From assembly GCA_022829145.1 (NCBI GenBank), contig CM040762.1:24422436-24486435 (forward strand): a stretch of DNA of 64,000 bases. Direction: 5' to 3'. Of this stretch, positions 1 through 13,600 are shown piece after piece. Under the pieces are notes generated by a model. That model was given only the letters and a program-made list of their open reading frames with translations. It had not been told where the DNA came from and did not search any database. Numbering within the stretch: position 1 is the first letter of the stretch; each line of letters begins with the position of its first letter. The position numbers and the translations under genes are program-made. This stretch comes from Albula goreensis. Lineage: Eukaryota > Chordata > Actinopteri > Albuliformes > Albulidae.

Positions 1-837
1 CAGTTGATCCGACATTTGAAAGTAAATTTAGCGATACTATAATTTTAAAATGTCATTGTTTCTACGAGCAGAAAAATTTCACAAATTATTAGCAAACGAT
101 GCCAATCCAGTCACCATATTTCGATAAGGTTAGCGAATTTATTGTTCCTTAACCGGGCAGACTTTACCTCAACTACTTTATCTACTTTGTTAATAACTTA
201 ATGTATGACTTAAAGATAATAACTATATAATATTATTACAGTACAAGGTTTCGTATTTCTCCACTCATGTAGCAAATGCAGATGTCCGCGCTGTTTCCTG
301 TTTTAAAATAAGCAGAAGGACAGGTAACTCCACAGCTCTAACTCGGTCAAATGATCAGGTGTAAGCGTTAGTCAAGAATGAGTGGTACTCCTGGCTGCCC
401 ACCTAAATGGCAAAATATCGATAAACATTTGCAAATAAAATAATGGTAATTCTTATAGAAACCAAATATGTAATTTATTGTTTTACCACACATGCAGGCA
501 TTGCAAAATGCAGTCAACTTATTCTCACATAGGGCCTTATTTATTGAAGCATTTGGCATGCGTAAAAGTGTTTTGCTGGTGCAAAAAGACGAAGAGCATA
601 TGATTGGTTGAGGTGGGTTACTCCGATTAGAAATCATGTCATTGAAACTGCAGGTGCAAAAATGGTAATCTGCTGAAAGCTTTCATTCAAGCTGGCACAT
701 AATGATGTAGTTTAGTTTTTAGCCAAAACATATGCATTGTTGAGTCGTCTATGGATGCTGGTTTCTTAAGTAGTCCACTAAGAATATCCTTGCAGAATTT
801 AGAAGATGTTTTTAAATATGTTTTTTTTGCTTTACAG
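1..837. other. AT-rich sequence upstream of KDM8, no gene recognised
   Basis: No exon could be supported here. A good splice acceptor (pyrimidine tract ending in tttacag) closes the stretch at 837, directly before the exon carrying the KDM8 start codon. The stretch therefore probably holds the end of a first intron, and a noncoding first exon may lie inside it or beyond the left edge. I see no CpG-rich promoter block. Confidence 0.4.
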
Positions 838-850
838 GATTTGAAGTGAG

Positions 851-3800
851 ATGTCAGGGCCCATGGCTCATATCTGGCCAGAAATACAACGGGCATTGCC
901 TCACACGGAGGCTGAGTTTCCTCTCCAGTTCAATGAGAAGGTGGAGCCCAGCGTATTGTTCATTCTGAAGCAGGCCAGGAAGCATCTCTACAGCGGTTCA
1001 AAAGCCTCTCCGCTTGAGCAGGACGGCCAGATAATCATAGACTTCTCCTGGGAGAAGCTCAACACGGGGACGTGGCGAGACGTGGACAAGGAGTGGAGAC
1101 GAGTGTACTCGTACGGCTGCCTGTTCAAGGCGGTCGGCCTGTGTCATGGGGAGGCCCCTGAAGCCAAGCTGCAGGAAGCCATAAAGACATGTGACATGGG
1201 TCTGCTGATGGGCGCATCCATCATGGACAACATTCTGCAGACCCTGGTGGGGATCCTGAAGAACAAAGTGAAGCGGAGACCCTCCGAAGTAGATCATTCT
1301 AGTGAAGGGCCAGACATAAAGGTCAGTTGCAGACCTGGGGTAGTTGTAGTCCAAACTATTTTAGTCTGCTCAGGACATGATTTGACATTCATTTCAGTAC
1401 TTGAAAAATCTCGATGGAATGGTAAGGGCATTTTCCAGTTAATTTCCAGAATCAGCAAGAACAAAACTGTATCCATTCCCGACATGGTCCGTTATGAAAC
1501 AGACCATGCAGAAATAGGTGGGGAAAGGGGGGGGCTGCTGGGAAGAGAAAGCTGGTACTGTAGAACCAGGCCTGAGTCCTGCCAATGGGTGGTCAACTCC
1601 CAGCCTTGCTAGCTATGGCTGGAGGCCTGATTGGTCAGAGGTCTGCAAGTATACAAACTGACTGTATGCTGACTCAGAAAAAAGTTGGGAAAAAGTTGCG
1701 CTTCAGCAAGCGGAATTCCACAAGGAGTGCCGATCCAAAAAGTCAATATAATATTCAGTTTTCTACAAAAAGAGGTGGTCACACATCCAATAATAAAAAT
1801 CAGACGGATTAGTATTTCACCATTTATTGTGGGCCAGCACCTATCGCAACACTAACACATTTCGGCTGCGCCAAGTCTTCATCAGAGCAAATGAAACATG
1901 CTCAAAATATATGCATAGGCTCAACAACACATCGTGCACAACTGCAACCAATTTCAACAGGCCCACTTAGACAATTACTAGTACAAGTGAATTCATCAGT
2001 TCGTTGCTGAACCAACTAACAATGGTGGTACATACAAAATATCATAGGGATCAGTCAACATTAGTCAGAATACATAAAACTGAAAAATTACAATACTGTG
2101 CCTACAACAAATGTTGAAATATTGATGCGTCTGACTTTTATTATTGGATGTGCTACCTTCTCGTGTTGGAGAAAACTGAATATTATATGCTAACTGTCAT
2201 TATTTGCGGCATAGGCAGTATGCAAATGCTAATGTATCCACAGTGTGAATGAACTGATGGCTAGTCATCCGTTGAATCGTGTGCGGAATTCTGATTGCAG
2301 TTTATCTGACAAACCCCATAATCGATAAACCAGCTTCTTTCTTTCTCTCTCTCTCTTTGTGTCAGAGAGTCAGGAGGATCTGTGCCCTGGTGCCTGAGCT
2401 CAGTCCAGGTCTGGCAGTGCCCAGGATACGTTGCCCTTCCCTGGAGCGGTTTAGGTCCGAATTCCTGGCTCAGCAAAAGCCCGTCATTTTAGAGGGCATC
2501 ATAGACCTTTGGCCTGCCTTCAAAGACCATTGTTGGAGGTAATGCTTTCCTTTTGCTTTTGCCAAAAGGCAGAGCTGATGTCTTGTATTCTGCATAATGC
2601 CCATTCATTTTTGCAGCTATAAAAATAATCTGCTTCAGCCTGCTCTCGCACAGCATCAAACAAGCTTCAGGTCCTAGCCCATCTCTTTTTCATGTTAAAA
2701 TCACTAATCACCAATAAATGGCAGTTCAAAAGCACAGATTATTATGTTACAGATGTTCTTAGGTTAATAGGCCGAACTGAACCAAAATTATTCACATATA
2801 ATTGTTATACTTAACACACACAAATACATACACATACTCCTGGGCAAGGAAAATATGGGCTGAGCATGAAATGGTAAAACATTGAGCTTTTAATGGTCTT
2901 AAAAACGAATCATTGGACAGGAAAGAAAGAACTTAAACAAAATACACTCCCGAGATCTTTTGTGCCACTATTTGCTTGTTTGCTTTTGCTAAACTGAATT
3001 GTATAAGGGGGGGCGCTGGGGCTGGAAACAGGGAAATTCACTTATATGAGGTTCCTTGTACAATAAAATGTTAAAATGTTTGATATAAATTTCAAACTAA
3101 CACATCTGGAAGTTCAATATTTTCCAAAAATGTCTTCTGGGATTTTCTTCATAAGTCAAAGTGAAAGAGCAGGGAGAGATCTACGATATGCAGTGTTGTG
3201 AGTCTCAAGCAGAAAATCTGCTAAATATCATGCAGGGTTTGCTGTCAGAAATAGCATAGCTGGTCTTCGTGAGGCAAAACCCTAAAAGGAGAGAAAATCC
3301 TACTTCTCAATCGGCTACTAAGAGAAAAGGTCAATGCTATGAAACAATTGATGATGTTGCCAGAAATAAAGGATCTGAAAGGCCTAAAGCCACATCATGC
3401 AGAGATGACCACCGTCTGAAATGTACGGTTCTCTGGAAAAAAGCATACAAAATCTGTCAGATGAATTCAAGACCTCGGAAAACAAGACTCCTTTGAAAAG
3501 AACCATTTACGGGAAGGTTGTCTCATGCAGGTTTCGCATGTGGAAGATGCGTTCAAAAGCCATTGCTGCTTGAGGAAAAACATCGAAGGCAGAATGAAGT
3601 TCATGGCAGAATATGGAAAGCTTGATTCATAGTGATTCAGCAGAATCGTGTGGAGTGATGAATCACGGTTTGAGTTTGATGATGCTCAAGGGAGGTTTCT
3701 TCAAAGACCTGGTGAGAAGCACAATAGTGGATGCATGTTTACCAAAGCTAAGTATGAAGGAAAAGGTGTCGTGGTGTAGGGAGTAGTTTCAGCTGCTGGT

Positions 3801-6297
3801 CCTGGTGAGCTGCTGTACTGTGAGAAGTCAGTTAATGCTTTGGAGGATTGCTTCCCACAATTGAAAATTTGTTTTCTAAAACGGAACAATCAGACATTAT
3901 TAATCAACAAGGCAATGCTCCTTCCCACACTGCCAAGACCACCTAGAAGTGGCTTGAGAACAAGTCCATCTATCTCATGTTTTGGCCTGGTCAGAGTCCA
4001 CATATGAACCCTGTAGAGAATATTTGGGATGTGTGTGTGTTTGTGTGTGTGTGTAAGATGAGCCAAAGCAGGTGTTGTATTTAATTATAATTTGAAGGCG
4101 TTCTTCTGCAACTTTATTTTCTCATGTAGTTTGCACTGTTTGTCGTTCAATATTTAACGGTATACACTGTGTGCCCCTCTTTCCAAGCATAGACTACCTG
4201 CGAACAGTGGCAGGCTGTCGAACCGTTCCTGTTGAAGTGGGCTCTAGGTATACGGACGAAGAATGGTCACAGACGCTCCTCACAGTTAATGAATTTATAG
4301 ACCGCTATATTGTTGGAAAGGTAGGTGCATCAATAGTTACAATTAGGTTTGTTATATTTTTTTAATCTGTCTAAAGGGATGATCACGAACACCACAATGA
4401 AATGACCTCTCTTTCACTCTCATATAGGAGGAAGGTGGTCATGTAGGATATCTAGCCCAGCATCAACTCTTTGATCAGGTTAAGTATCTGTCATTAACAT
4501 TCTACCATTGTATTGTATAAGCAATCAGTATTTTTTTTTTTGTTTCATCAAAAGATGTATTCACTAACCTACAGGCTGTTTGCATAACAATGCTTGTAAG
4601 CGTTTTCAACCTGTTGGCTCTTTGTCAGTAATGGAAGAGGCCGTTAACTTATTTAATGATTCCAAATTCAAATATCCAAGATCCCTGAATTGAAAGAAGA
4701 CATCCGTATCCCCGACTACTGTTGTCTTGGCGAGGGTGAGGAAGACGACATCACCATCAATGCCTGGTTTGGGCCGGCGGGGACAGTATCACCCCTGCAC
4801 CAGGACCCCCAGCAGAACTTCTTAGCCCAGGTGAGCGCAAAGTTCCGATCCACAGGTAATGCCCACATCTGGGCCTGCCACCTCCTGCCTTACAGCTGGA
4901 ATTCCTCTCTTCAGGTGGTCGGCAGAAAGTACATCCGCCTCTATTCCCCCAGCGACAGTGAGAAGCTGTATCCTCACCAGTCACAGCTGCTGCATAACAC
5001 CAGTCAGGTACGGCCATCTCCTGTCTCTATCCCCATTGATTTGGGTTCCTGGATGGGGGTCTTCATTTAATGTTTTTCCTAAATGAGAACGTATGATGAA
5101 TTTTTAAAAGGTAAGCTCAACCACAATAATCCGCGCCTTGTGGAATCTTGACAAAAGGTGGGGCGTAAATTGTACCAATAAAAATAACGGTAGATTTGCA
5201 AATGTTTAAGCTGCAGGATATTTGCCGTTCACAGCAAACATTCAAGGTAAATATTCCCTCGTTAAAATAATATTTGGAAACAATTTATGTGAAACTGGCC
5301 ATCATTATCCGTTTTGGAGTGTATTAATTGTTGGGGCAAGTACATCGATTAAAGGTGACTGTAACGATTGTTATGTTTAAAAGAAAGGTTTATGTCCTAG
5401 TTGCCAGGTTATTGCACACTACTGCCAAAACAAAAACATTGTTTTTCATAACTGTACAATATGTCATCATCTTCTTCTCAAAATATTGTACGAGCAAGTT
5501 CCTTTTTAAAGAGGAAATGGTAGCTCATGCAGTTAAGGAACAGCCATCTGAATACGTGTTCTCCTTCTATCGTCACTTCAGTTCTGTGAGGCTGAGAGGA
5601 AAAAACTCATGGTGTGTGCACAGTGTATGATTCCAATTAAATGTCTGTGCCAATATCAGTCTTTTGCTAGTCAACACAAGATGGATGTTGATCCACTCTT
5701 CAATTTGCATTATGGGACATTGTGAGCTGCACAGGAAGTTGGAAAGAATAATACCATGTTTTGTCATGTTTTGTATATAATGCCTAATGTGTAATAAAGT
5801 TATAGTTCTCCTTAAAACTGAGCATACCCTCATTGGTTTAATCATATTTGTAGCTCATGTTTGTAGTTGCACGTACTTGTTATGAAATTTCTGTTCAGGT
5901 TTTTTATCCCTTTTGTTTTTCATGGAATTGCCATATTCTTTTGAGAACATTTCTGATTTATATGGAAATGACTTGAAGAAATACAATTGTCTGGAACACG
6001 CTTGGTTTTCTGAATTTTCTCACCCGATAGAGCACCTTTGGAATTGTGACCGATAACTGAAACAAAATGAAGTTTTGCCGTAAAAACAAAAACTCTGTAT
6101 GTGTTTGGTGACGATGTCTTTATGGGACTTAGGTGGATGTGGAGAATCCAGATGTGGCTCGCTTCCCGGACTTTTTGAAGGCCTCGTACCAGGAATGCAT
6201 CCTGAATTCCGGAGAAGTCCTGTTCATCCCGGTCAAGCACTGGCACTATGTACGTGCCTTGGACCTCAGTTTCTCCGTCAGTTTCTGGTGGTCGTGA
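851..6297 (+). CDS. kdm8: KDM8 / JMJD5, JmjC-domain 2-oxoglutarate oxygenase (complete, 7 coding exons)
   Basis: Coding exons are 851-1321, 2366-2538, 4188-4320, 4428-4478, 4681-4830, 4915-5007 and 6133-6297. All junctions are GT-AG and in phase, giving 411 aa against 416 in human. The start is the first ATG after the acceptor, with an in-frame TGA at 842. The N-terminal helical region carries the family stretch [20 protein letters not shown]. The JmjC part carries [21 protein letters not shown], the iron ligands His316 and Asp318 ([10 protein letters not shown]) and His395 ([19 protein letters not shown], the C-terminus). In the family this nuclear Fe(II)/2-oxoglutarate enzyme acts as an arginyl C-3 hydroxylase; a histone demethylase or peptidase role is debated. 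All catalytic residues are present. Intron 1 holds a SINE fragment and an inverted-repeat element; intron 2 holds a Tc1 relic. It is divergent from nothing visible upstream and convergent with NSMCE1. Confidence 0.96.
1530..1645 (+). repeat. Fragment of tRNA-derived SINE family A (copy 1) in KDM8 intron 1
   Basis: The stretch around 1590-1640 (actcccagcc then agctatggctggaggcc) resembles the post-B-box body of the better copies at 28.2 kb and 22.0 kb. It is truncated and diverged, so the boundaries are approximate. Confidence 0.4.
1745..2190. mobile_element. Inverted-repeat element (MITE or foldback) in KDM8 intron 1
   Basis: Arms of about 70 bp at 1745-1815 and 2120-2190 are near reverse complements. 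Both contain ataatattcagttttct and cacatccaataataaaa. They flank about 300 bp of unrelated sequence. The interior, read on the minus strand at 1862-1893, contains ctgatga, a short GC stem and gaaa. No coding capacity is seen. The family is not recognised with certainty. Confidence 0.6.
3260..4030 (+). mobile_element. Degenerate Tc1/mariner-type transposase relic in KDM8 intron 2
   Basis: Broken reading frames carry Tc1-transposase signatures in the expected order: a [10 protein letters not shown]-like DE(S) block near 3660, a [13 protein letters not shown]-like block near 3910, and [14 protein letters not shown] near 3990-4030. The last is the DPNPIEN-type C-terminal catalytic region. Many stops and frameshifts show it is dead. 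Terminal inverted repeats were not identified. Confidence 0.8.
4026..4055. repeat. GT microsatellite
   Basis: Imperfect (GT)n run at the end of the Tc1 relic in KDM8 intron 2. Confidence 0.85.
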
Positions 6298-6381
6298 CAA
6301 TCAACATGTTTATGAAACATTAGTGATGTAACGCCAGTGTATCACTGTCCTGTTATAACTACATGCATCTCAGTCGCATTG

Positions 6382-6403
6382 AATAAAAATAACATAAAAT
6401 AAA
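6382..6403 (+). terminator. KDM8 polyadenylation signals
   Basis: AATAAA at 6382-6387 and a second overlapping AATAAA-type hexamer near 6398-6403 lie about 85-105 bases after the KDM8 stop. They are the likely 3' end of the transcript. Confidence 0.7.
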
Positions 6404-6409
6404 AACATG

Positions 6410-7575
6410 TAGCGAAGGCTTTCTGTAACAGCATCCAGTGAATTAAAAAAGAGATGTGTTTTTCGTCAAAGCCAAATGTTTTTATGGCAAATGGAACAGT
6501 GAAGAATGTTCCATTGCAAATAGAATGGCTTTTTCAAAAGAAGTAGGTGCATTCCGATATCCACTCACACTGACAGTTTCTAACATTTAACAACTGTGTC
6601 CCATTAGCATGAATTAATTCAGCTGACTTTTATTCAGTGTGCCAAAAGAATACCCTGAGTGTGTGAACTCTAAAGTGGACTGGATTGCGGAAATAGCTAC
6701 ACAACTTATCTAAATGTACAATGACACAAAAGGGAACTGTTGCAATCGGCAGAAACATGTGTTCTTGCATGCAGTAAAAAAAGTCATATTTCCCACATAT
6801 CAGTGATTAAGTGGACGAAAACAACACTCAGGGTTTGCTCACATTATACCGTAACACGTTTTCCAAACTTAATTGAAAACGTCTTGGCGATTTGTGCTGA
6901 ATTAAAGCGCTAATGTAAACTGAGGCTTTTGAAACGGCAGGTTTCTGAAAGGACATCCAGATTGAATTTGCAATTCAAAGTCTGAAGTATTCATTTTGGG
7001 TTGTTTGTATACTAAAAGTAATATATTGCCTGGTTATTGGATAAGTCATAACTACCAGAGTGAGTCTCAAAAACAGCACTCGTACAGTTCATGGTCAGGC
7101 ATACAGGTTTCAGCCAGCCAAGGTAAAAAAAAAAAAAAAAATTAGTTTAGATTAATATATATGCAGAAGTATTAAAGCTAATTGCCATCCAGTATATGTA
7201 TTGACATTTTAATGCACACCTACGTTAAGTTTGTTGGTCATGTGTATTATTTGTGGTGTATTATTTGCGTATTTCTTTATATAGCAGCAGTGATTAGATT
7301 ATACACTCTTAATGGACTACAGATGTATACTGCTTTTACAACTTTTATTTCAAGTTTTGAAACAATGTAGATTTACCACATTTAAAGCAGCTACTGACAG
7401 CATAGAGCTTCAACTGGACAGTGAGCTTGTTCACAGTCAGGGTACTTATGAACACAGAGTGGTTGGTTTTAACCACCCTACTTTTTATCATTAAGTCTCA
7501 TTACCATTCCCCTCAGTCATTTCTAATCTACAAAGCTATAAAAACACAGAGCCAGTGTACAAAAACATTTTTCAA
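6410..7575. other. Intergenic spacer between the convergent KDM8 and NSMCE1 genes
   Basis: AT-rich sequence with an A-run at 7124-7140. No exon, RNA gene or transposon was recognised. Confidence 0.5.
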
Positions 7576-7590
7576 AATGTAAAAAACTAA

Positions 7591-7596
7591 TTTATT
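7591..7596 (-). terminator. NSMCE1 polyadenylation signal
   Basis: TTTATT on the plus strand reads AATAAA on the minus strand, about 95 bases past the NSMCE1 stop. Confidence 0.65.
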
Positions 7597-7688
7597 AGAA
7601 CTTTGCAACAAAAGACCAAGAAAGCGTTAAGAAAAGGCTCGGAAATCAAATTAAATTGAGAGGAAATTCAAAGTCGCAGGTTGAAAAG

Positions 7689-10600
7689 TCATCTCTTTCT
7701 TTGTCTCCGTGAATGAGAGCCTGAAGGCGTGGGGGTTGCGTTTTCTCGTGGCTGTGCCGTCTGGCTCGCAGACTCAGACCGCAGGACTGAAGAAAAACAT
7801 ATTGCATTAGATAAAACAAACGTATTTGTTTTGGTAGCATATGTTTGCTTTGGGCAGCAGTGGGAAAATGATGAATGTTAAACAAATAAAAGATCACCAT
7901 GAGTGTCCTTTTTTTTTTTTTTACCATTCATTTACTTTAATGTTTTTTCACTGGTCAACTGTCCACTAATGTAAGTCATTTCAGGTTTAATAATGTAATA
8001 AAGAAACACTGAAGTTTATAGGGGCGCTGCCATGACTGCAATTACACAACTCTAGCCATAGTGCTAAAATGTATTCAGCGGTTTTATCCGCAATCATAAA
8101 CAAGAACACCCTTTGTAGCAATTATCCACCTGTCCAAGGGGATGAACGGAGCATGAAATCACAAGTTTGCGGCTGCTAACGCGGGTGTTTGTGCCCTAAA
8201 TTTAACACATAAAGCTGTTCCTATTTGCACGTTTTCCAAAGCTATAAAATGGGGTGTTACCTGGAATCTCATGCGGCCAGTACTCCTTACAGGCAGGGCA
8301 CTGTGGATCGATGTGGCTTTTAAAGTACCTTGCTACACAGGGAAGGTGGACTTTGATTCCACATTCAGGGTTCTCACACATCTGGCACTGGGGGAAGGGA
8401 GAGAAGACGTCTTTTTCGTTCCAATTGTGTACTGAAGAGCCAGAAAGGTTTTTTTTTTTCACCAATATGTAAATAATTCATTTCCCAACAGGAAGTGGCA
8501 TATGTTCGATATACTCAATTACAGACTTTCCTTCCTTAGATGAATTTTGGCAGATAGTGCAGCACTGCAGAATGCAGAAAGGAAAATCTTTGGAACGTGA
8601 GCCACACTCTCTCAATGGACTCTATGATGGCTGCAGACAGATACAAAATGTGCTGATTTATTTAAGGGGCATAAAAGACTTCCCTGAAAAAGTACTCGCG
8701 GTTACCTTTACATTCATTTATTATTGGAACACGGTCAAAAAATCAAACATTTGGACCAATCATATACTACATGTGACAAGGGTGTTTAATTTATGTTTGC
8801 TGAATCTTGATTCAATTGAACTGAATATCATTACATGGTACAGGTTTTCTGTTCCTCAAATAGTTGTATAACCGTAAAACCAGTTAAAACATCCTCATCA
8901 GGTTTATAATGTGGGTTGTGCAACTACATTTACAGCCTAAATGAAGACAAATTATATTTTGGGGAACATCATTTTTAGTAACAGAGATCAATAGCTGTCA
9001 CAAGTGGGATATTTAAGTAAACGTTCCAGGTTGACCCGCACTGTCTCAAGTTTCAAAGTAAAGCCAGAAATGTATCTTGCACAATATGAAAACTGTGTGA
9101 AATGTCCTCTAAAACGCAAGTGGTCTGCCAGGTTGTCAGTTGTGAAACCAAGCATTTGTTTGTTCACCTTCATGTTCAAGTCAAGACAGATGAAAATGGC
9201 TCCTCTCTGAAGCATATACAGGAAAGACAACTGCAAAATGTGACTTGGCGAACTTCCCATTACACGCTTGCTGCCTGTCATAAAACCGTGCTGCATGACA
9301 ATAACAATGTCAGGATATTAACATGATGTATCTACTGTAGAGGACACAGGAATGCAGACACGAGAAACTGGTGAGCTAAAGGGCATCTTTTTCATTATAA
9401 AACCGTGTGCTATGCTAAACACAAAGTACGAAACAGACAATGAGGAGTCAAGTCACGTTAACTGGGAAAAATGTTTTATGGTGATTATTTTTAAAAATCT
9501 AAATGTGATATTGTTTCTAACTTGTAGATCTGAACTTCATCAGATATGCCTTTGATGTCAAACCATTTCCTGGTCGTTCGGATAAAGTACGAGACACTTT
9601 CTCTGATATGTATGTTCATTGAATAGTTTGTCTTGTTTCTGCCCTGAGCCCGTTTGGATAAGTCAAAAATCAACAAATCTGTAAAAAATTTCCTGCACCG
9701 TTAAAAAGTGGTTCAACTGTAGGCTGAATTTGGGGGCGTTTCAATAAAGCTGTTCACTCCTCCATGGAAAACGAGGTTGTGCAGGTGTTTGTTGTTACTC
9801 AGACCTTAATTGAGCAATTAAAGTGTTTGATTACGTATTCAACTCACCTCATAGGTTTCTGTGTCTGAAAAGGTGCTGATTTTAAGGTGGAAATATGAAA
9901 CAGCTAGCCTGCGGCAACAGTGAATGTCACTGATGTACAGGGATAAGCTTGTACTCAGTGGGGCCCTTCCCAGGAGGCTTTGCTTCAGTAACATCCCCTG
10001 GATTTCAGTTTACGGGCATTATCATGTAAAGTGCATGTTAAGTTCACTTTGATAACAAATTGTTGACTGATGAAAATACTATTTATGTACTCACAGTTTT
10101 TACTCTGCAATGCATTTTGCAGCATTGAATCGGATTGGCTCTTTAAACTCAGGCAATTTGATGCTTAAAACTGCAAATACAACCAAAATGCAACCAAAAG
10201 TTGTGCGTGTTTTGCTGCTGCCCTTGAATATGCCAGGGTTTCCCCAAAAACCAGCTGCAGTCTGCGACAGCCAAAGAATAAGTGTCTTTCCCTTTTGAAA
10301 ATGTAATCACCCTTACATGATTTGGCTACCATTTTCCTAATAACAAGCTGAACTAGTTTTGATCAAGGTCAGCAGTTATATCGCTCTTGTTTTATTTAAA
10401 TGACAAATTTCCAAAGCGGTAAAACGACCATACCCGCAGTCCTAGTGTTACTGGCACAGTGACACTCACTGAAGTATACCCAAGTCGCTGGAGCGCTTAA
10501 CATGTTTGAACATGGAATATCATTACCTGAAACGCAAGGCTGTGACACATATAGCAGGGCTTGACCAGGTCTTGGTACACATTCCGGATGTATTGCTCCA

Positions 10601-13600
10601 TCTCAATGATGCAGCGCGTGCTCATGGTGTAGTCGCCTTGTTTCTAAAAAACGACACTTACATTAGGACAAGTCCTCAAGACCACGCACATTAAACATTT
10701 CTCCATAAAATAAACCTAAACAGTTTGGCTAAGCCACAACACAACGGTGAAAGTCGTGTCGTCTCATGAGGGTCTACGGACCTCGTTCAGCCACTTATCT
10801 TGGACCAGTCTGTTAAGTACGTGCTCCACTTCCTTCTTCTTCATCTTTTTAGTTTGGAGGCTGTCGGCACAGTTTAGAATGTCGGTAGAAGAGGCCGATC
10901 CATTTTCCGAGTCCACAATCAAGTCCATCTGGAAAGGGGGAGTTTTGTAACGTGGTTCATTTTGTATCTTAGATACGTTGCCTAAAACATCTCTATTCTT
11001 GTGATGCAAATCCAAATTTTAATTGCAATCGGTTAAACGGCGAAAACTTGGACCAAGTGTAATTGAAGCATTAAAAGTAACCCCTCCAGGCTGTCTGCAG
11101 AACTTAATTTCCCCCTCGCTGGTTTCCTTTTCCCAGAGTCAGAACACTACCTTTATCCAAAACAAACAGATTATTCCCCAGCTCTGAGTGGGAAAAAGTT
11201 CTACAAAAAGCTTAGTTCATCATTATTTTCTGAGAAACAATTTTGCACTCTTTCTTTGCCCTTTAATTTCTCAGGTATTACTTAATGTAAGCCTTTTGTA
11301 GTAAAAATGAGTCACATCCCCGATCCATGTATCACTTCATACGTGTTCACATTCATGTTATCCACAGCAGAAATCCGTGGTGAGGGCGTTGCTTTCATCA
11401 GGACGTGAATTTAACAACGAAGACAGCCAGAGTCACAACTGAGAGGCCATTATAACACCACAGATCGAGGATTCAGCTACAGTTATCAGATATTAATGAC
11501 AACGTGTGGCAGTGCAGACAACAATCACATAGTCAACAATATGCATGGTTGGATCAATGAGGTTCGAAGGTAATAACTTATTAACTAGATGTGTATCTTT
11601 TCCTTTGCAAGAATTGCTTTGTTACAAGGAAGTTCAACACAGGTAAATACCCAGAAGGTAAATTATCATTGTCGATACAAGGATATTACTCATTGTTTGT
11701 TTCCGTTTCAATGTAAGGTCAAAAACTGGTGAAAAATTAAATGTGGTTTTATGTAATATTCCTGACATTACTTTATGGCGCAAATAAGAAGTTATTTCAC
11801 AGCAATAAAAGAGGAGCAAGAACTATAAAAACCATACGTATGAGAGGAATTTGAACTCACTGTTTTTCTGAACAGCTCCAGCTCATTGTCTGCGTAATCC
11901 GAGGACATTCGGGTCACATCCGTCTCCGCCATGTTCACCTGAGAGGCGAAAATGACGGATTAGGCAAGTGTTCAACTTGACGTGTCGCACTTAATCCATC
12001 TCCTGAACCACTTACTTCTATTTAAAAACCGGGCTTCGGAAGCACTGTACCCTCCATTCTAATGTGAAACATTTCTTTGTCATACTCACTCATGCTAGGA
12101 TTGCATTAGATGTTAGGTACGAAAACATTCTCTGAGTTTTGATTTCCATGTGATTTTGAGTGTTGCATACTGTTTCACCAAATCTGCCCTCTCCCATTCA
12201 GCAAGCTTTCAGAGAGCAGGCCTTAGTTTCAGACGCAAGAACTGCAGGTGACAGCACAAACTGTGACGAACTGAAAAGCCACACTGAGACACGGCACCCC
12301 GATCATGAGGAAAAGCCACCGGATGAATACCGCGGCCGGCAGACTTGCTTTGTTAAAGCCACGTCTGTGACAACTAGAACCAAAATGGCCTAATGTCAAG
12401 TCACCTCCTGTGTGGCGAAACGCAAGAAGCCACACAAGCTAGCGGAGGAGCTAATACCTCTGACTGCAATAGATATGGTGTAAACTTTGGGTGACGAGGG
12501 AAGTGCCACAAAATTAAAATCCGTCTCGCTGTCCAAAAACACAGTTTCAAGCTGTATGTGTGATTCTTTTTTCAAATGGCATGGGGGAGCAGCTTACTGA
12601 GAAAATAAACAACCCTCTTCTGCACCATACAGACAGCCAGGCACACAGCCGAGTTGTTTCACAGTCAGGCCAAACAGCTCTCACACAGTTCAGATTCAAA
12701 TTCTGAGAGGAAACTGGAGGAGTGAATTTTAATTTTTCCCGCAAGCTCTGCGATGAGGAAACAATGACATAACCTGATTCCAGGATCATAGGTATCGTAT
12801 TGAGAAATATAAAATGAAACATTAAAGAGGTATTTGGAAGGGGACTACGGAGCTGGCGAGCCATCTGACCCAAAAGTACACATCAAGCATAGAAGGTGTG
12901 CTCTTCCACTGACCAGAGCATAATACTGACGGCCATCGTCCTCCGACATCCCCTTCCTTATCTGCATGAACATTGGCTGCAGCTGCGCATTGATGACATC
13001 GATAAACTCATCCAGCTGGGCGTGTGCTGAATGGGGACAGAGTCAGAGCAAACAATACCAGTTTACATTTTCCTGAGATACATGACCCAAATGTTCAAAC
13101 ATAAAAGACTTGTGCTGACAAACAGATGGTGCCTTGCAGCATTTACTTAAGGTTCAAGCAGCAGAATTAGGGGTGCAAACATCAGTTCCGTTGCATAACC
13201 ATTCCTGGCCTTACAAGGATAGGTGGGGGGAACTCTGGCTGTGTCCCAAATTGCATACTTCCAAATCCACTAACTAGTATGCACTATTTAGTAAACAAGT
13301 ACACAGTGCAGTTAAAATGTGTTAATTTGAGGTGTACTTGTACAAATGCCATATCTCTTCTGACCTTTGCAAGAAACTCAGCCGCTATTGATTAGACTAG
13401 TATCAGTGACTGATAATCGTGGGTGACCACTAACTAGTACGCATGTATGCAATCTGGGACACAGCCTCTGTTTCTGGGGGTCCGCTGTGTACACAAATTT
13501 AGTTTCCACAGATTGTCCACAAGTAGCTGCAGACACCACCACTGATTCACATTAGACCACAGTAAATTCAGTCATACAGGATCCCATGAACAGTCTCTCA

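Noticed and set aside
998-1354. Long minus-strand ORF opposite KDM8 exon 1
   Set aside because: It mirrors the conserved KDM8 coding exon and has no family resemblance; an antisense shadow.
7646-7927. 93-aa minus ORF ending in the last NSMCE1 exon
   Set aside because: Splice phase from the RING exon selects a different frame that ends at 7689; this ORF runs through the intron.
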